From the NCBI GenBank assembly GCA_001599915.1, contig BCIG01000037.1:1-64000 (forward strand): 64,000 bases of DNA, given 5' to 3'. Positions 44,640 through 60,317 of the stretch are shown one piece after another. Origin of the DNA: Symbiotaphrina buchneri. Lineage: Eukaryota > Ascomycota > Symbiotaphrinales > Symbiotaphrinaceae. The position numbers and the translations under genes were made by a program. Every line of letters begins with the position of its first letter. Positions within the stretch are counted from its first letter, which is position 1. The notes under the pieces were generated by a model. The model saw only the letters and a list, made by a program, of their open reading frames with translations, ran no database searches and was not told the DNA's origin.

Positions 44640-46447
44640 GGTTCTATCACCGTAAACGTACTGTTTCCACCACGAATGAAGGAACTTGTCCGTACGACCA
44701 GCGCGCGGACGGTAACGAGGACTATGTAGAGTCCTGTTATGTCAGAGTAAGGAAGGCGTGATGTCGTGTGCTTCGTAAGGGGGTGGTATTGAAGACTATA
44801 TGCTGCGATAGAATTATCAATGGGGTGAAACAACAATAGAAAGGGGTGCAGTGAATGCTCAGCTCACCAATTCAGTGGACGCACGCTTCCACAATATGTA
44901 GAGAGAGCGGCCTTGAAGCAACGGATCCCAGCCACTCCTTTCCTAACCAGCCCCTAATCCAGCTTTAATATTAAATTATGGGAAAGTCCTCCATCTGCCC
45001 TCCGAGCTCCTTCGCTGTTTGCTCTGCCAATGCCTGCCAGATCAGAGCTGTCGGGAGGACTGGCGGCTTCACTTCGACAGTGTTTGGTCTCTTGCGGACG
45101 GCAACATCCAGGCACGCCGTTTAGATCCGCTTTATAAAGATTGATATCGTTTGACAGTCTCTAGTCAAATGTCCATTAGGGTTTCAGTGGACCAAGCCAG
45201 GATGTGCATCTGGTGGTCTTGCGTCGCCGTAAGGGTTTCGGCGCCTATCCACTAGCTCCCGCTACTAGTCTATCTTTGACAATCTTATCTTATCGAAATC
45301 TTATCATCACTGCTGTTCATTGGTCCAGTCGTTGCTTTCTTCCACTGTGACCCAACCAGGTACACAACAAATCATGCGGAGTAGGTTGTACGACCATTGG
45401 AGATGTGCATTCGTGGAGCGAGGCTATAGTCTTGTGGCTTTCCCAGTATTCTTTTGACGTTTGGTTGAGCCTCGGATACCTCCTTCCCTACCCGCTTCCT
45501 TTCCCTTGAAGATTCCGGTAAGAGATAAGTGCTGTCAACTTCTTCCCGAAGGCTCAAAGTCCATGATATGATAGGCCGCATTCCGTGCGCCTGCCACGAT
45601 TTCAAATAGTCTCCATTGTTAGCCACCAGGGGGCAACTTTCTGAGAGCCGGCTTCAGTGGCCATGTTCTTCATCTTACCGCGGACGATGAGTATTCCCAA
45701 CCAGTTGGAGCCAATACTACCTACATTCATTGGAGAACCGAAGTAAGATATAGAAAGGATACTGCTTGGAGCAAACGCTGCGTTATATATTCTACTTCAA
45801 AGTCACATCAGATATACCCGTTTGCCCCTGTAACAATAACGTGACAAATCTATAATCTGAATTCATACCTATACAACTATATAATGATCGTCCAATTCGA
45901 AAGATTGGTCGAGCGAGAGACAGCACCTATAACTTACACCGTCATGATCACAGCAGGCCGGTAAACTTCTTAGTGAATTAGTGGTGCCCTTGTTGTGCTT
46001 CACTCATATGAAGTTGATTTAAAATAGAGTGAATGATTGATTTGAGGGAAATCTTCACCCAAGTTCTAGAGCTAACAGCGGGGCAGACCCAGTCACCGTA
46101 TGGTTGGGAAATTACCTTATAAATGAGACCGCGTGCCTGAGGAGTCCAAGGTTTTCCATCTCCCAACACTGTATGGAGTTGCAAAGGCCAGCGATACCTA
46201 AGGTACCTTAACGATGTGGTGCTCCCCTCTCTGCGTGCACCAAGCGAACAGGATCACCTGGAACTTCGCTTGACTTCACCATCAATACGAACGGCGCTTA
46301 CCTATCTCAGTGTAGTGTGAGATTGACAGGCGCGTCTCAGAGACGCGACCAGTGGCTACCACCGATAGCCGTGGATCTCTCTACAAGTTCACTACAAGTT
46401 CACCAGCTTCCTACGATACCATCAACAGTGGGAAGAAGCCAACCACT
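44640..46447. other. Divergent intergenic region Sgf11-like / smc5
   Basis: About 1.8 kb. AT-rich parts around 44965-45000 and 45780-45880. Two minus-strand frames (45372-45626 and 45978-46184) give ordinary-looking short peptides but have no domain or splice context, so they are not annotated. No repeat seen. Confidence 0.45.
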
Positions 46448-50135
<3,688 letters not shown>

Positions 50136-50643
50136 CGGACTCTTTTACTTTGGCGGCACGCTCTCCTTTGCCTTTCTTCTTTGCGATACCCATTTTCGGA
50201 TGATCGAACATGCTTATGCATGGTCGAGAATTACTTTACGAAGCGATGCTATTTGGTTTCGGCGTTGTCAACGTCAACATAGCTTATTGTGTAATAGAAC
50301 AAAAGTATCGGGCAGTAAACCAACATGAGCAATGGCTCCATAAGTGGATGCGTCTTTCAAGGCTCTCTGAATTTCCTCGGCGTGAATGTCTCACGGAGGC
50401 TGGAAAAGGGGGTATAAAAGGGGGGGGGGGGGGTTCGCTTAGCTGATCCAATACTTGCGAGTGGTCCAGATCGAAGCACAAGAACCATCACAATCGAAAC
50501 GCAATACGAAGAGCTGAGCCCTCTGCAGTTTATCTTTCCAAGAGCTCAGTATTCACTGCCATATATATACATACTAGCTACAAATCCCCCAAGCTTCGTG
50601 ATATTCCCCCGTATGTCACGGCGAGCGCCAACGGTACAGTGTT
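50136..50643. other. Convergent intergenic region smc5 / fumarase
   Basis: About 500 bases of 3' flanks. It contains a run of 14 G residues at 50420-50433 directly after TATAAAA, which is a slippage-prone tract. Nothing else. Confidence 0.6.
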
Positions 50644-52730
50644 CTACTTCTTTTCTTTCGGAGAGATCATCAGCTCCGGTCGGACATACTTGTCGAAGTC
50701 CTCTTCACTGAGAGCTTTGAGCTCCATGGCGGATTGCTTCAACGTCAAGCCCTTCTTGTGAGCGTTCTTGGCCACCTTCGAAGCCATGTCGTAGCCGATG
50801 ATCGGGTTCAGGCATGTCACCAGCATAAGACTGTAAACTAAGCATTAGCAAGGTATCAAGATCAAGGGCCAAGGGAGATTGAGACATACCTCTCATTGAG
50901 CAAGCTGGAGATACGTTTCTCATTCGCTTCCGTGCCCACAACCATGTTCTTCTCGAAGCTCCGCATGCCGTCACTCAGGATGCGGATGCTGTGAAGCAGG
51001 TTGCGGATGAGAACAGGCTTGAAGACGTTCAATTCGAACTGACCACTCATTCCAGCCACCGTCACAGCGGTGTGGTTGCCCATAACTTGAGCAGCCACCA
51101 TTGTTAAGGCTTCGGCTTGGGTGGGGTTAACCTTTCCAGGCATGATGGAAGAACCAGGCTCATTTTCGGGGAGGTTGAGTTCGCCGAGACCGCACCGTGG
51201 CCCAGAGCCGAGGAAACGGATGTCTTGCGCAATCTTAAAGAGAGAGCAGGCCAGAGTGTTGAGACATCCAGACGCTTGCACCACAGCGTCATGAGCGGCA
51301 AGGGCCTCGAACTTATTCGGCGCTGTCTTGAACTCCTTGCCGGTCATCTTACTCACCTCTTCTGCCACCTTTTCGGCGAACCCCTTGAAGGTGTTCAGAC
51401 CCGTACCCACAGCAGTACCACCCTGGGCCAGCAGCCGAAGGTGCGGAAGGGATGACTCCACACGCTCAATACCATAGTCAAGCTGTGCAACATAGCCAGA
51501 AAACTCTTGGCCAAGGGTAAGGGGGGTTGCATCCTGAAGATGGGTACGGCCGATCTTGATGATCTTCTCGAATTCCTCGACCTTCCTTTGGAGCGCATCT
51601 CTCAGGCTCTTTAACGAAGAGAGGAGCGAATCTTCAAGCTCAAGAACGGCGGCAATGTGCATGACGGTGGGGAATGTGTCGTTGGAAGAAGCAGACATGT
51701 TGACATGGTCGTTGGGGTGGACAGGCTTCTTGGTGCCCATGGTACCTCCCAGAATCTCAATAGCCCGGTTCGAAATGACTTCATTGGCATTCATGTTGGA
51801 CTGAGTACCAGATCCGGTCTGCCATACTACCAGAGGGAAGTGGTCGATGAGCTTCAACGACGCGACCTCTTCAGCAGCTTGCACAATGGCGTTGCCAATC
51901 CGGGGATCTTTAGAAAGTATAAGCTTCACTCCGAAGAAGTCATACTAGCGGAGGTTTTACCGAGGCCAGATTCCATGTTCACCTTCGCTGCAGCTCCCTT
52001 GAGGATTCCGAAAGCCTTGATGATCGGCGGAGGCATCCGATCTTGTGGCTGGTTGATCCGGAAATTCTCCAGCGATCTGTAAAGCGATCAGCCTGACTCC
52101 GCAACATCCCAATTGATTCATCCATAAGCGTGAGACTCGTCGTTTTCCTTCTCAATTCAATTGATGTGCGCTTCTGGATCTCCGTTCCTTCGTGAAAGTT
52201 GTAGCGGGGAGGGCTCCCTACCGCTCAGTCTGTGCTCCCCAGTACTTGTCCGAAGGGACCTGCCAAAGTCAGTGATTTGGATCCCCATTGCCAATCTCCA
52301 ATTGAAGGCCTTACCTGGATCTCCCCGAAGGCATCGCTCTCAGTTCTTGTTGATGCTGCCTATAGAGCAACAACCCCGCATTAGTCGGAGCTCGAGACGG
52401 GGGCAGCCCCCCTCCGTCATGGTCAATGTCCGCAATGCGCCCCAATCAAGACTGCCCGGTGCCGTAGAGCAGCGATGATGGCATTGAGAGGAAGCATATT
52501 CCGTGACATTGACCAGACGCCGGGTTGCGCAGACTCACCATCTTCACTGTCGTACCGAACGTTCTCCGAGATGCTGGAAATCTGTCGAGAGGGCTTAAGC
52601 GAGTCGATGTAGCTGCGACAGGATTTCTGGCAGTTGTCCGGGTAGAAGGCGCAGCAAGAGAATAGGAGCGTCGTGCGGTTGCGCACGCCAGGGATCGAAT
52701 GGCAGTGAGGCGAGGGGCTGAAGACAGCAT
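50644..52730 (-). CDS. fum1: Fumarate hydratase (fumarase, class II), mitochondrial
   Basis: Six exons (52539-52730, 52315-52359, 52222-52259, 51961-52076, 50890-51907, 50644-50830) give 531 residues. It hydrates fumarate to L-malate in the TCA cycle. The first 63 residues are Arg/Ser/Ala-rich without acids until late ([20 protein letters not shown]), a clear mitochondrial transit peptide. The fumarase core shows [50 protein letters not shown] and the superfamily signature [14 protein letters not shown] methionine at codon 64, the last codon of exon 1, precedes [15 protein letters not shown]. Initiation there would give a cytosolic form, as dual-targeted fumarases need. The last short exon supplies the C-terminal [14 protein letters not shown] block. 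Confidence 0.94.
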
Positions 52731-54798
52731 CGTGACCGGCCGGAGGCTTAGGCTTGGATGACCACGAAAATACACTTGGGGATGGAGGTCTGGAGACAGC
52801 TCAATTCGAGGTCACGTTGACCCGGAGAAAGTCACTGCCGCTAACTAAGGTACCCTCAATACGTAATCTCCATACAAAAGGTACTTCCTACGAGATTACA
52901 GCGACTCTTTCTTAACTGGAGCCTTCGCCGATGGGCTGCAGGCCTAGAGCGACCAGGGAGCTTCTGGAACTCGGCGAGAAAAGAGCGGAACACTAACGGT
53001 ACGAACGGTTCAAACGCACAGGGGGGTTTAGTTGTCTTAATGCATATCAGATTATCAGATTTATTGTTACCCTATGATGAATATCTGGGATCCAACATGC
53101 TGGGAGGAAGCTCTGAAATTCAACAGTCTTTTCCTTGTGCTGCTCATTATTTTGTACGCTCAACCATCAACAATTATGCAACGAGCCGAAACCATCCGAG
53201 GACAACCTTCGGCGCCGGAAAGCCCCGGCTCCCTTCCCCTTGTACCCACTACGGTACAGCACTCCTACCAGTCGAGCAGGTACGATTAGCTGTACACTCA
53301 CAGATCTGTCCACAAGCTGACTTCTGCCGGGCTTGCTGCCGTCAAGCACTCCACTATCACCTGCTTTTGCACGATCACCCCAGCGTTGCATTCTCTGAGC
53401 GCTTGATGGCGGCTCCGTCTCGGAGATGATGAAGATGAGTGAACTGTAGTCACGGAGTCATGACGGTGACGGCGGATGTTTGATGATTCGGCACGTTTCG
53501 CCTTTGTACGAGTCCCCTGCCTCCGGAAAATTCTCCACTACTACTGCCTACGAACGTATCCGGAGTACGAAGATACGCGCCCAGCTGGCGTCAAGGGAAG
53601 TCACCTCTCACACCGCAAAGAGCATTCTTTAGTGTAATATGTAGCTGCTCCCTCGAGGCGTTCTTCACGTGGGGGGTCTCCGTCTTAGGTTCCGCTCCAG
53701 AACGGCGTCTCAGGCGCTCACATCCCCACTACAATCCACACACCAGTCGTCATCGCCATAAGAGTACACCGCAAGAGTCGGACGCGAACAAAGAGAGCAG
53801 GTGTTAGTCAAAGATATTTTGCCGTCGCTGCCATTTGCCTAGCGGAGGGTGGAGAAGGACTCTTGGCCCCGCAGCGCTTTGTCGTTGGTAGAAATGGCGC
53901 TGATTTGAGTCAACGGTGATTGGGTCTGTTGTAATTTCACTAGTTCACCTCACATTGCTGAGTGTTTTCTTCTGATCACAGAGTGTATTTCGGATACCGG
54001 CTATCCGAGGGCTGCACTATGCTGGAGTACCGATACAGCTCGGAGAAGTCCGCGGCAACATTGTTGCCCGTGTGCAGGCTGCTCAAAGAGAAAGGGACCC
54101 CAAAGTGTAAGGGAAATGGAAAGTTGCCACTAGTGGAGCCAGTGGGAGTTTATCCGACAAATTAGGCCAGTTCCCCCGCTAGTGGTAGCCACCCACGCAG
54201 CACGACAGGCGAGTGGCCAGTGGCCACCCGAGAGCAGCTCACCAAAGCATGCCGCTAGGCTGTTCAAAGGAAAGTGGGCACGTCTGAGTGAAAGAAACGA
54301 GTGGCCACTTCGACTCATAAGGTATCGCACAAAACGTACCGCCTACTAGCTTGTGCCTGCCCACTGAGGAAGAAATCAGCACGGGAGGCCAGGTAGCAGG
54401 TACGGCTGTACAAAGATACGTACCTTGTTAGCTGTTACTCACACCCTCAGTGATCAGTCACTCCATAGCGGTAACAGTCAGATCTCCCAGGAGAGAGGAA
54501 GACAGAGGGGGTAGTCGCCGCTCCTCCTACCGTACCTAAATAAAACCAGCCTCGCCCATCCTGGCCACCACCCCCCCATCTTGCTGTTCACCGGCAAGCC
54601 CGACTCTCGCCACGATGAAGCCCTTCACTCCATATCTCCACTCAGTTTCCTTTCTATCTGGTTCTGCTTCTATTGTCGCTGCTTCATTCTCTTCTTCATT
54701 CAACATGGATTCCACGGTCGGCGCCGGCGAGGCATGCGTCTAAGCTACGCGCGCTCCTGCGGTGTTGAAGATAACGACCACCTTGCCATAGCCAAGCG
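52731..54798. promoter_or_regulatory. Long divergent region fumarase / PclA-like cyclin, with BrlA-type motifs
   Basis: About 2.1 kb. On the plus strand three matches to the Aspergillus BrlA response element (C/A)(G/A)AGGG(G/A) lie at 53592-53598, 54091-54097 and 54504-54510. About one match per 2 kb per strand is expected by chance, so this is weak support for conidiation control. An ATG frame at 54615-54743 may be an upstream exon or leader ORF of the cyclin gene. No other gene seen. Confidence 0.35.
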
Positions 54799-56881
54799 AT
54801 GCATCCACGTCGGACTCATCGTGCAGCTCAGCAAGAGTCTGAGTGTTCAACTGTAGCTGCTGTAGCTGCTGCTGCTGCTGCGTGCCCGCGACCACCACCT
54901 TCCTTAGTACGGCAGAACGATCGCAAGGTCACCTTTGTCGATAGTCTTGTCGGTAAGCTCGCTCCGCTCAACTCCTGTGCATGTCGGATCATCTCCCTGG
55001 TCACTGTCGCACATGTGCAAAAGTTCCGTTGGTTAACTGGTAGCCCGTTCCTCGGGTCTTGAAGACTCTGCCACGCAAATCGTTGCTACTATATGGCCTC
55101 TCTCCGTCGTTTCGGCCTGTCGTCGCGACAGTTCGCTCGGGAGCAAAGGCGTTCTCCCTCTTCGGACTTTCATTCAAGAGACCCTTCGCAGGTCGCGCAC
55201 GAGTTACTCGACCCTTCAGGTTGCCCTCTACTACCTGGTCCTCATCAAGTCGCACGTTCCCAAGTGTGACTTCACCAAGGAGCAGACTGAGGACAGCCAG
55301 TCGAACCGCGCCCTGCAATGTGGTCGTCGTATGCTTCTGGCGGCGTTGATATTGGCGTCCAAGTACCTCCAGGACCGTAATTATTCGGCTCGGGCATGGA
55401 GTAAAATTTCTGGATTGAACACTTGTGAGATCAATGTCAACGAGATGACGTTCCTTTCGGCGGTCAACTGGCGTTTACATATTCCCGAATGCATTTTTCA
55501 GCGATGGACTGAAATAGTCCTCAAATACACCCCTTCCTCGAATCACTCACCACCTTCTCCATCATCTTTTCCGTCTCCGATCTGCGAACAGAAGAACGAG
55601 TGGCTACGGATCATTCCCTTGCTTACTCCCGAACTGGACGCCGTTGATCTGGGGGAAGAGGTCATACCTATGGTCAAGCCAGGATGGCACAGTCCTTCCG
55701 ACCTTGCCGGCATGGCCCCCTTGTCCCCTGTATCCAGCCATGGATCTTACGACTCTGGATATGGATCACAGGAAAACACCCCCACTCCGGAAACAGTCAT
55801 TCCGCGTGTCCTCGAACCGAATCCGCAAGCGTGCAGACCTTTCTCGCAAGCTCTTCCGCCGATTCCTCGTCTCGGTGCGTTACCTACACCTCAACTCACA
55901 CCACAATCTACCGGCGCCAATACTCCTGCTGTGAGTGTTGGAAGTTGGTGCCCATCAAGGAGACCATCGATGTGTCTAGCCATGGCGCAGGCCCAAAATG
56001 CCTCTCTGGCGCGCTCAACGATGGACTCTTGGGGACCACTGCCGACTCGCCCTCTGTCGACAACCTCTACATCTCAACTAAACACGGAGCAAGGCTCTCC
56101 TTGCGCGCGTCGTTCGTCACTAGCAACAAGTGTTTCGTCTTCCTCGTCACCAGAGTCTATGGTCTCAGATAGCTCATCGCGGTCGTCACGTTCCTCGTCC
56201 ATCTCTTCAGTTTCGTCTTTGACTTGCGCGCCGTTGCCAGCCAGGCTGGCAGTACAGGCGACTTGCCGAAGTGCGAAACTGTACCAAGATGGACAAAAAG
56301 GGGATATGAAGACGATTCGTGCTATGCCCTCTAGCGATAGCCTTGGTCTCGGCGGTGATGCGGACCTTGCTGCTTCACCTGATAGCTACATCGGTCCCAC
56401 TGGACCGATGTTAGACTTTTCTAATCTCTCATTAAGCACACCACGCAAGACCACATCGCGTGATCCGTTCAGTCTAAGCAATATCCTCAACGAACCGGAG
56501 GAGCAGACCCCTACTGGCGCTACTCGCAAATGCTGCCGCAAGCGCCGTCACTGTTCGGAGGACCAGGGCTTGCATCAGCAAGTTCGGTCTTATCTCTCAT
56601 CATCTTCATCTACGCCTACACCCACGCCACGAAGCAGTTCGAATACTATGGTTCTACCGGATCGCACTGTCGCCAACTCATTCTTACTCGGGCAACAACC
56701 CACCGACGAGGACGACAGCGAATGCAAAGCTGTCCAGTCGCCTACCAACCGGAGTACGAATAAGTTGCCGTTGCCAGTGTGCCGGGACAGAGCTCGGAAG
56801 CGTGCATGCTGCGGCACGGAGGCTATGCGGGCCTTGGAGGCGAGAACAGCGGGGCCTGGCATGTGGGAGGGGATCCTGTAA
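54799..56881 (+). CDS. pclA: PHO85-type G1 cyclin, PclA-like
   Basis: Two exons (54799-54952 and 55065-56881) give 656 residues in my model. The cyclin box starts with VTFVDSLV + DSATQIVATIWPLSV across the intron. It continues with LPLRTFIQETLRRSRTSYST, LQVALYYLVLIKSHVPK, ALQCGRRMLLAALILASKYL + QDRNYSARAW, and NEMTFLSAVNWRLHIPE. This is the Pcl1/Pcl2/PclA type that activates PHO85-like kinases. The C-terminal 400 residues are Ser/Thr/Pro-rich and disordered, with many SP/TP sites. In A. nidulans PclA acts during conidiophore development; that role is transferred by family. The intron (GTAAGC at 54953, GAAG at 55064) was chosen because it restores the cyclin-box frame. The exact start is uncertain; a 5' exon with ATG 54615 is possible. 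Confidence 0.8.
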
Positions 56882-59800
56882 GCTAGATGCGTTTGTGCAG
56901 CGCACACATCTATCTACTCTACAGAGGGGGAGAGGAGCGCCGGGTAGCGGAGAAGAGGCTACGGAGGGGTGGTAGTGGGCCATACGGCCCCGCCAAGGAA
57001 GGGTGGTCGCTCGATGCAGATGTGTATATAGCACCGCATCGCTGTGGGCAGTAGTAGTAGTAATGAGTAGGAAAGTAGTTCAACTACCTGCCTCTCCTGT
57101 TGTGAAGTTGAGACTGTCAGACTGGTTGGGGTCACGGAGTTGGTGGCCTGCCGAATTCGGGATGCCAACTCGACGCTGTTTGGTTTGGCTCTGCGAGGTC
57201 GTTGGATTGCGGCCTGACTCCTATCCTAGGCAGTTAAACCGAGCGTCTTCGAGGTCTACAGCGCCGAAGCTTCCCGACCTCATTGGCCGGGGCGCCAGTG
57301 CGGTACAGTGCGGAATACTAATAAGAATGATCATATTAACAACGATACCATCGGGGCGTCTGTCGAGTCTCCGGTGACGAGCCTCTGGGCGCATTTGCAT
57401 GCGTCTGTGGTGGAGTGCTTGTCTGCTGCCTGCGGAGGAAACTCGGGCCCAGCTTGGCCGAAAGGGGGAGCTGGAATAGGGGCATAGGGGGCGAGGACTG
57501 ATCCCCGGATGAGTCACCACACATCTGGCCGCTGACTGTACAGAACACCCAACCAACCAACACCCAAGCCGAACAGACCGCCAGCGAGTGCACGAACAGC
57601 ACGGCTAGGCAGCAGTGTGTAACGAAGGATGTTTTCAAGACCATCGCTGTAAGAGGCACATCATGGCTCTGGACCCTGACCTTTTCCCATTCGTCTGAAC
57701 TGCGTGATCACGCGACCACGCGCCCGTGCCTTCAGAGGATCGTTCTGCTCTGTGTTCCATCTTGCTCGAGGCTGACGCGTGTTTGGTTCTGCTTACTCCA
57801 CGCGCCTCCAGCCGGGCTTTCCTTACCCACTGTTTGCTACTTCCGATATCCATTTCCGACCCGGCGAGCCCGGCTTGCCAGACGTTCTTTCTCGACGAGT
57901 ATGACAACAATAAGCCGGTCGGCAGTTCATTTTAGCACCCTCCGTACCTACTCAGGGATCCACAGCCACATCGCATCTCATTCGTCCATCTGAGCCTTGG
58001 TTCAGCGAAAAGTTTGCCCCGAGTGCCCGCCTCGAGATAAGTCGCCGCGGGAGATTTCGAGTCGTGCCCGAACGGCCCGCTCTGTGACTCGACACTTAGC
58101 CTGAAAGCAGAAGGGTTGGACACCGGATTATAGCTTCCATGTCTGGCCTAGCTTTTGTGGCAACCAAACCCTGGCTGACATCGGGCTGTGGCGCTGCGGC
58201 CAGGAGAACGTGTGCGTGGGGTGGCTTAGCTCCCGACCTGATGCCTGCTTGCTGTCAAGTCCTTGTGTGCAACTCTCCTGCTTGCTTCCATCTCGTCGAC
58301 GTCAATATGCCTTCGCCGTGTCCCCTAATCTTGCTCTTGCCTTTTGTTGTCATTCCGCTTTACCGTCCACCATGTGCAACCATCTTAGACTCTCCCCGCG
58401 GGATGGATCACATCCGTGCACGTCTCTCTGGAATTTCTCCGCGCTGCTACACTCTTAGCGGCTAGTTCCTTTGATAGTATCACTAGGCAGCAGAGCACTG
58501 CTGTTTCATTTTCCTTCCTTGCTGACAGAACCTCGTGGCCCATACTTGTCAAGTTCTTGAGGTTTGTTCCTTTGCTCGGGCAGACCGATGCCTCCTGTGG
58601 CTCACTTGACCATCATCCACCGCCACTGCCCAGTCAGAAGTGGCTCATTTTGTGTTGACAGTGTTGTTTCCTAGTATTCTTCGTCAGATCCGACACATCC
58701 ACACGTCTCGACCCCCAAGACTCAGCTCTAGCAGCTAACCGCCGAGGACTTCCGGCGTGAGACAGACTGGACATGTCCTCGAATACTGAGTCATCTTGCT
58801 TCAGTAGCCAGTCATAGACTCGGAATACTGTCCAAGCTCAGACCCAATAATGTCCCTCAAAACATATTGGTCATGTCTGAGCTGGCTATGGTCAAAGACG
58901 TCATCTCTTTCTTGATCCATCATCTGGTGATGGGGGCTCTTTGTAGCGACTCGCTGAATATGTTTCATATAGCTTACTGCAAAACATATATCATTACCTA
59001 ACATCTTAACTTTTCACCTAGCTTGTTGAGCAACAGACAGACGCGTGACCACATGACACACTCCAGGGCCTGCCATCCCCTCTTTCATGAGCCAAGTCCC
59101 AGCTCGGTCTCTCAAGGCAGGGAGGCAGGCAGCAGCTTTTCTCCTCCAATACGCTATGCATCTTTAACCGCTCTCCTCGAATAGCCTTCTGTTCAACGGA
59201 GATGTACGTTCGAAACTAGCTTATCCGATGCAAGATCTAGCGTAATCTCTCTTCTCCTGTTGCATTCAACAAGGCCCCCAAATCTCCTCTTGATATCATC
59301 TTGGTCGTCAGTAGATCACGTGACTCAGGGGTAAATTACAGGCTGAAAGTTCGCTCTTTCGTACTTCTTCGGCCTATTCAAGCGTTCATTAGCTACTCCA
59401 TGGCTCCATGCATTTATCCGTCCGGATCCGCAAGCTGGCCGCCTAGTTCCATTCCACTGCATCGGGTGAGGCACATCTCGATGCGAATGGCAGGATGTGC
59501 TGAGCACATGAGCTTGGATGATCAGGGAGATGCATGAGTGACGGCAGAATATACGATATACGAGGCACGGCAAGTATGACTGTCCAGAAACTCTCATTAC
59601 GACAAAAGTCCTAGATACAACTCTCACAGATTTGCGCCATGCACGCCGCTATGACCCCTCCGAAACCCCATTCATCCCAAGTGCTGCCTATTAATCCGCC
59701 CCCCACTTCAACATGTCTGTAATCGGTTGCGCGCAGTAACGTAGACGTTCAAACAGAAGAAAGACTGCCCATGCAAGAACGCTTCATTGCTTGCTTACCA

Positions 59801-60317
59801 AATAATGACCGAGGCCATGAGGGGATTGCGCACGGTACTGGGCGGTGGTAGAACAGATTGAATGCAGGAACGCTTGTACTGAAATGCAAAACATACCCAA
59901 ACCTCCCTATGGCGATCCAGCGATGTCAGCAAACGGAAAGGAGCACTGGCTAGAATGAGAATGACAACGAAACGCTCATGGATATGGTACAGGAAAGGGA
60001 CAACAATGAAACGGCCGCCAACAGCTGATGCGACGACTATGACATTAAAGACAGCTCTATGCTTTTGAAGCTGATGGACCACATGGCATGCAGTCTCTGT
60101 ACAAACAAAGTATTAGGAAGATCTTGAATGAGTGACAGAAGTGAATGATTGTGTGCTGAAATGCCACGCTGTAGTGTGAAATATGATCTGCAACCGGCGC
60201 TGCCACGGCAAACGTATGAAGGGTGGCGTGAGTTTATCTCTTCGTGGAGCAGAGAACCGAGGATGTTGCAAGCGATGCCATGGACGGCGGTTGACAGATC
60301 GTAATTATTCGTCTATC
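56882..60317. other. Long convergent gap, cyclin / Gin4-like kinase
   Basis: About 3.4 kb between two gene ends, unusually long for convergent genes here. It is C/T-rich around 57650-58700. I find only short frames on both strands without domains, and no tRNA or repeat. It may hold long 3' UTRs, a non-coding transcript or a small gene I cannot recognise. Confidence 0.4.

Noticed and set aside
45372-46184. Two short minus-strand frames in the Sgf11-like/smc5 gap
   Set aside because: Peptides look ordinary but match no family I know and have no exon context.
50420-50433. TATAAAA followed by 14 G, possible promoter
   Set aside because: It lies in the convergent 3' flank of smc5 and fumarase with no gene to drive; treated as a simple homopolymer.
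53040-53429. 129-codon plus-strand frame in the fumarase/cyclin gap
   Set aside because: No domain, overlapping frames of similar length, no conserved start context.
57336-57659. Minus-strand frame with a hydrophobic N-terminal stretch, possible small secreted protein
   Set aside because: The first Met frame is short, the rest is low-complexity, and it lies in a C/T-rich non-coding gap; no support for a real gene.
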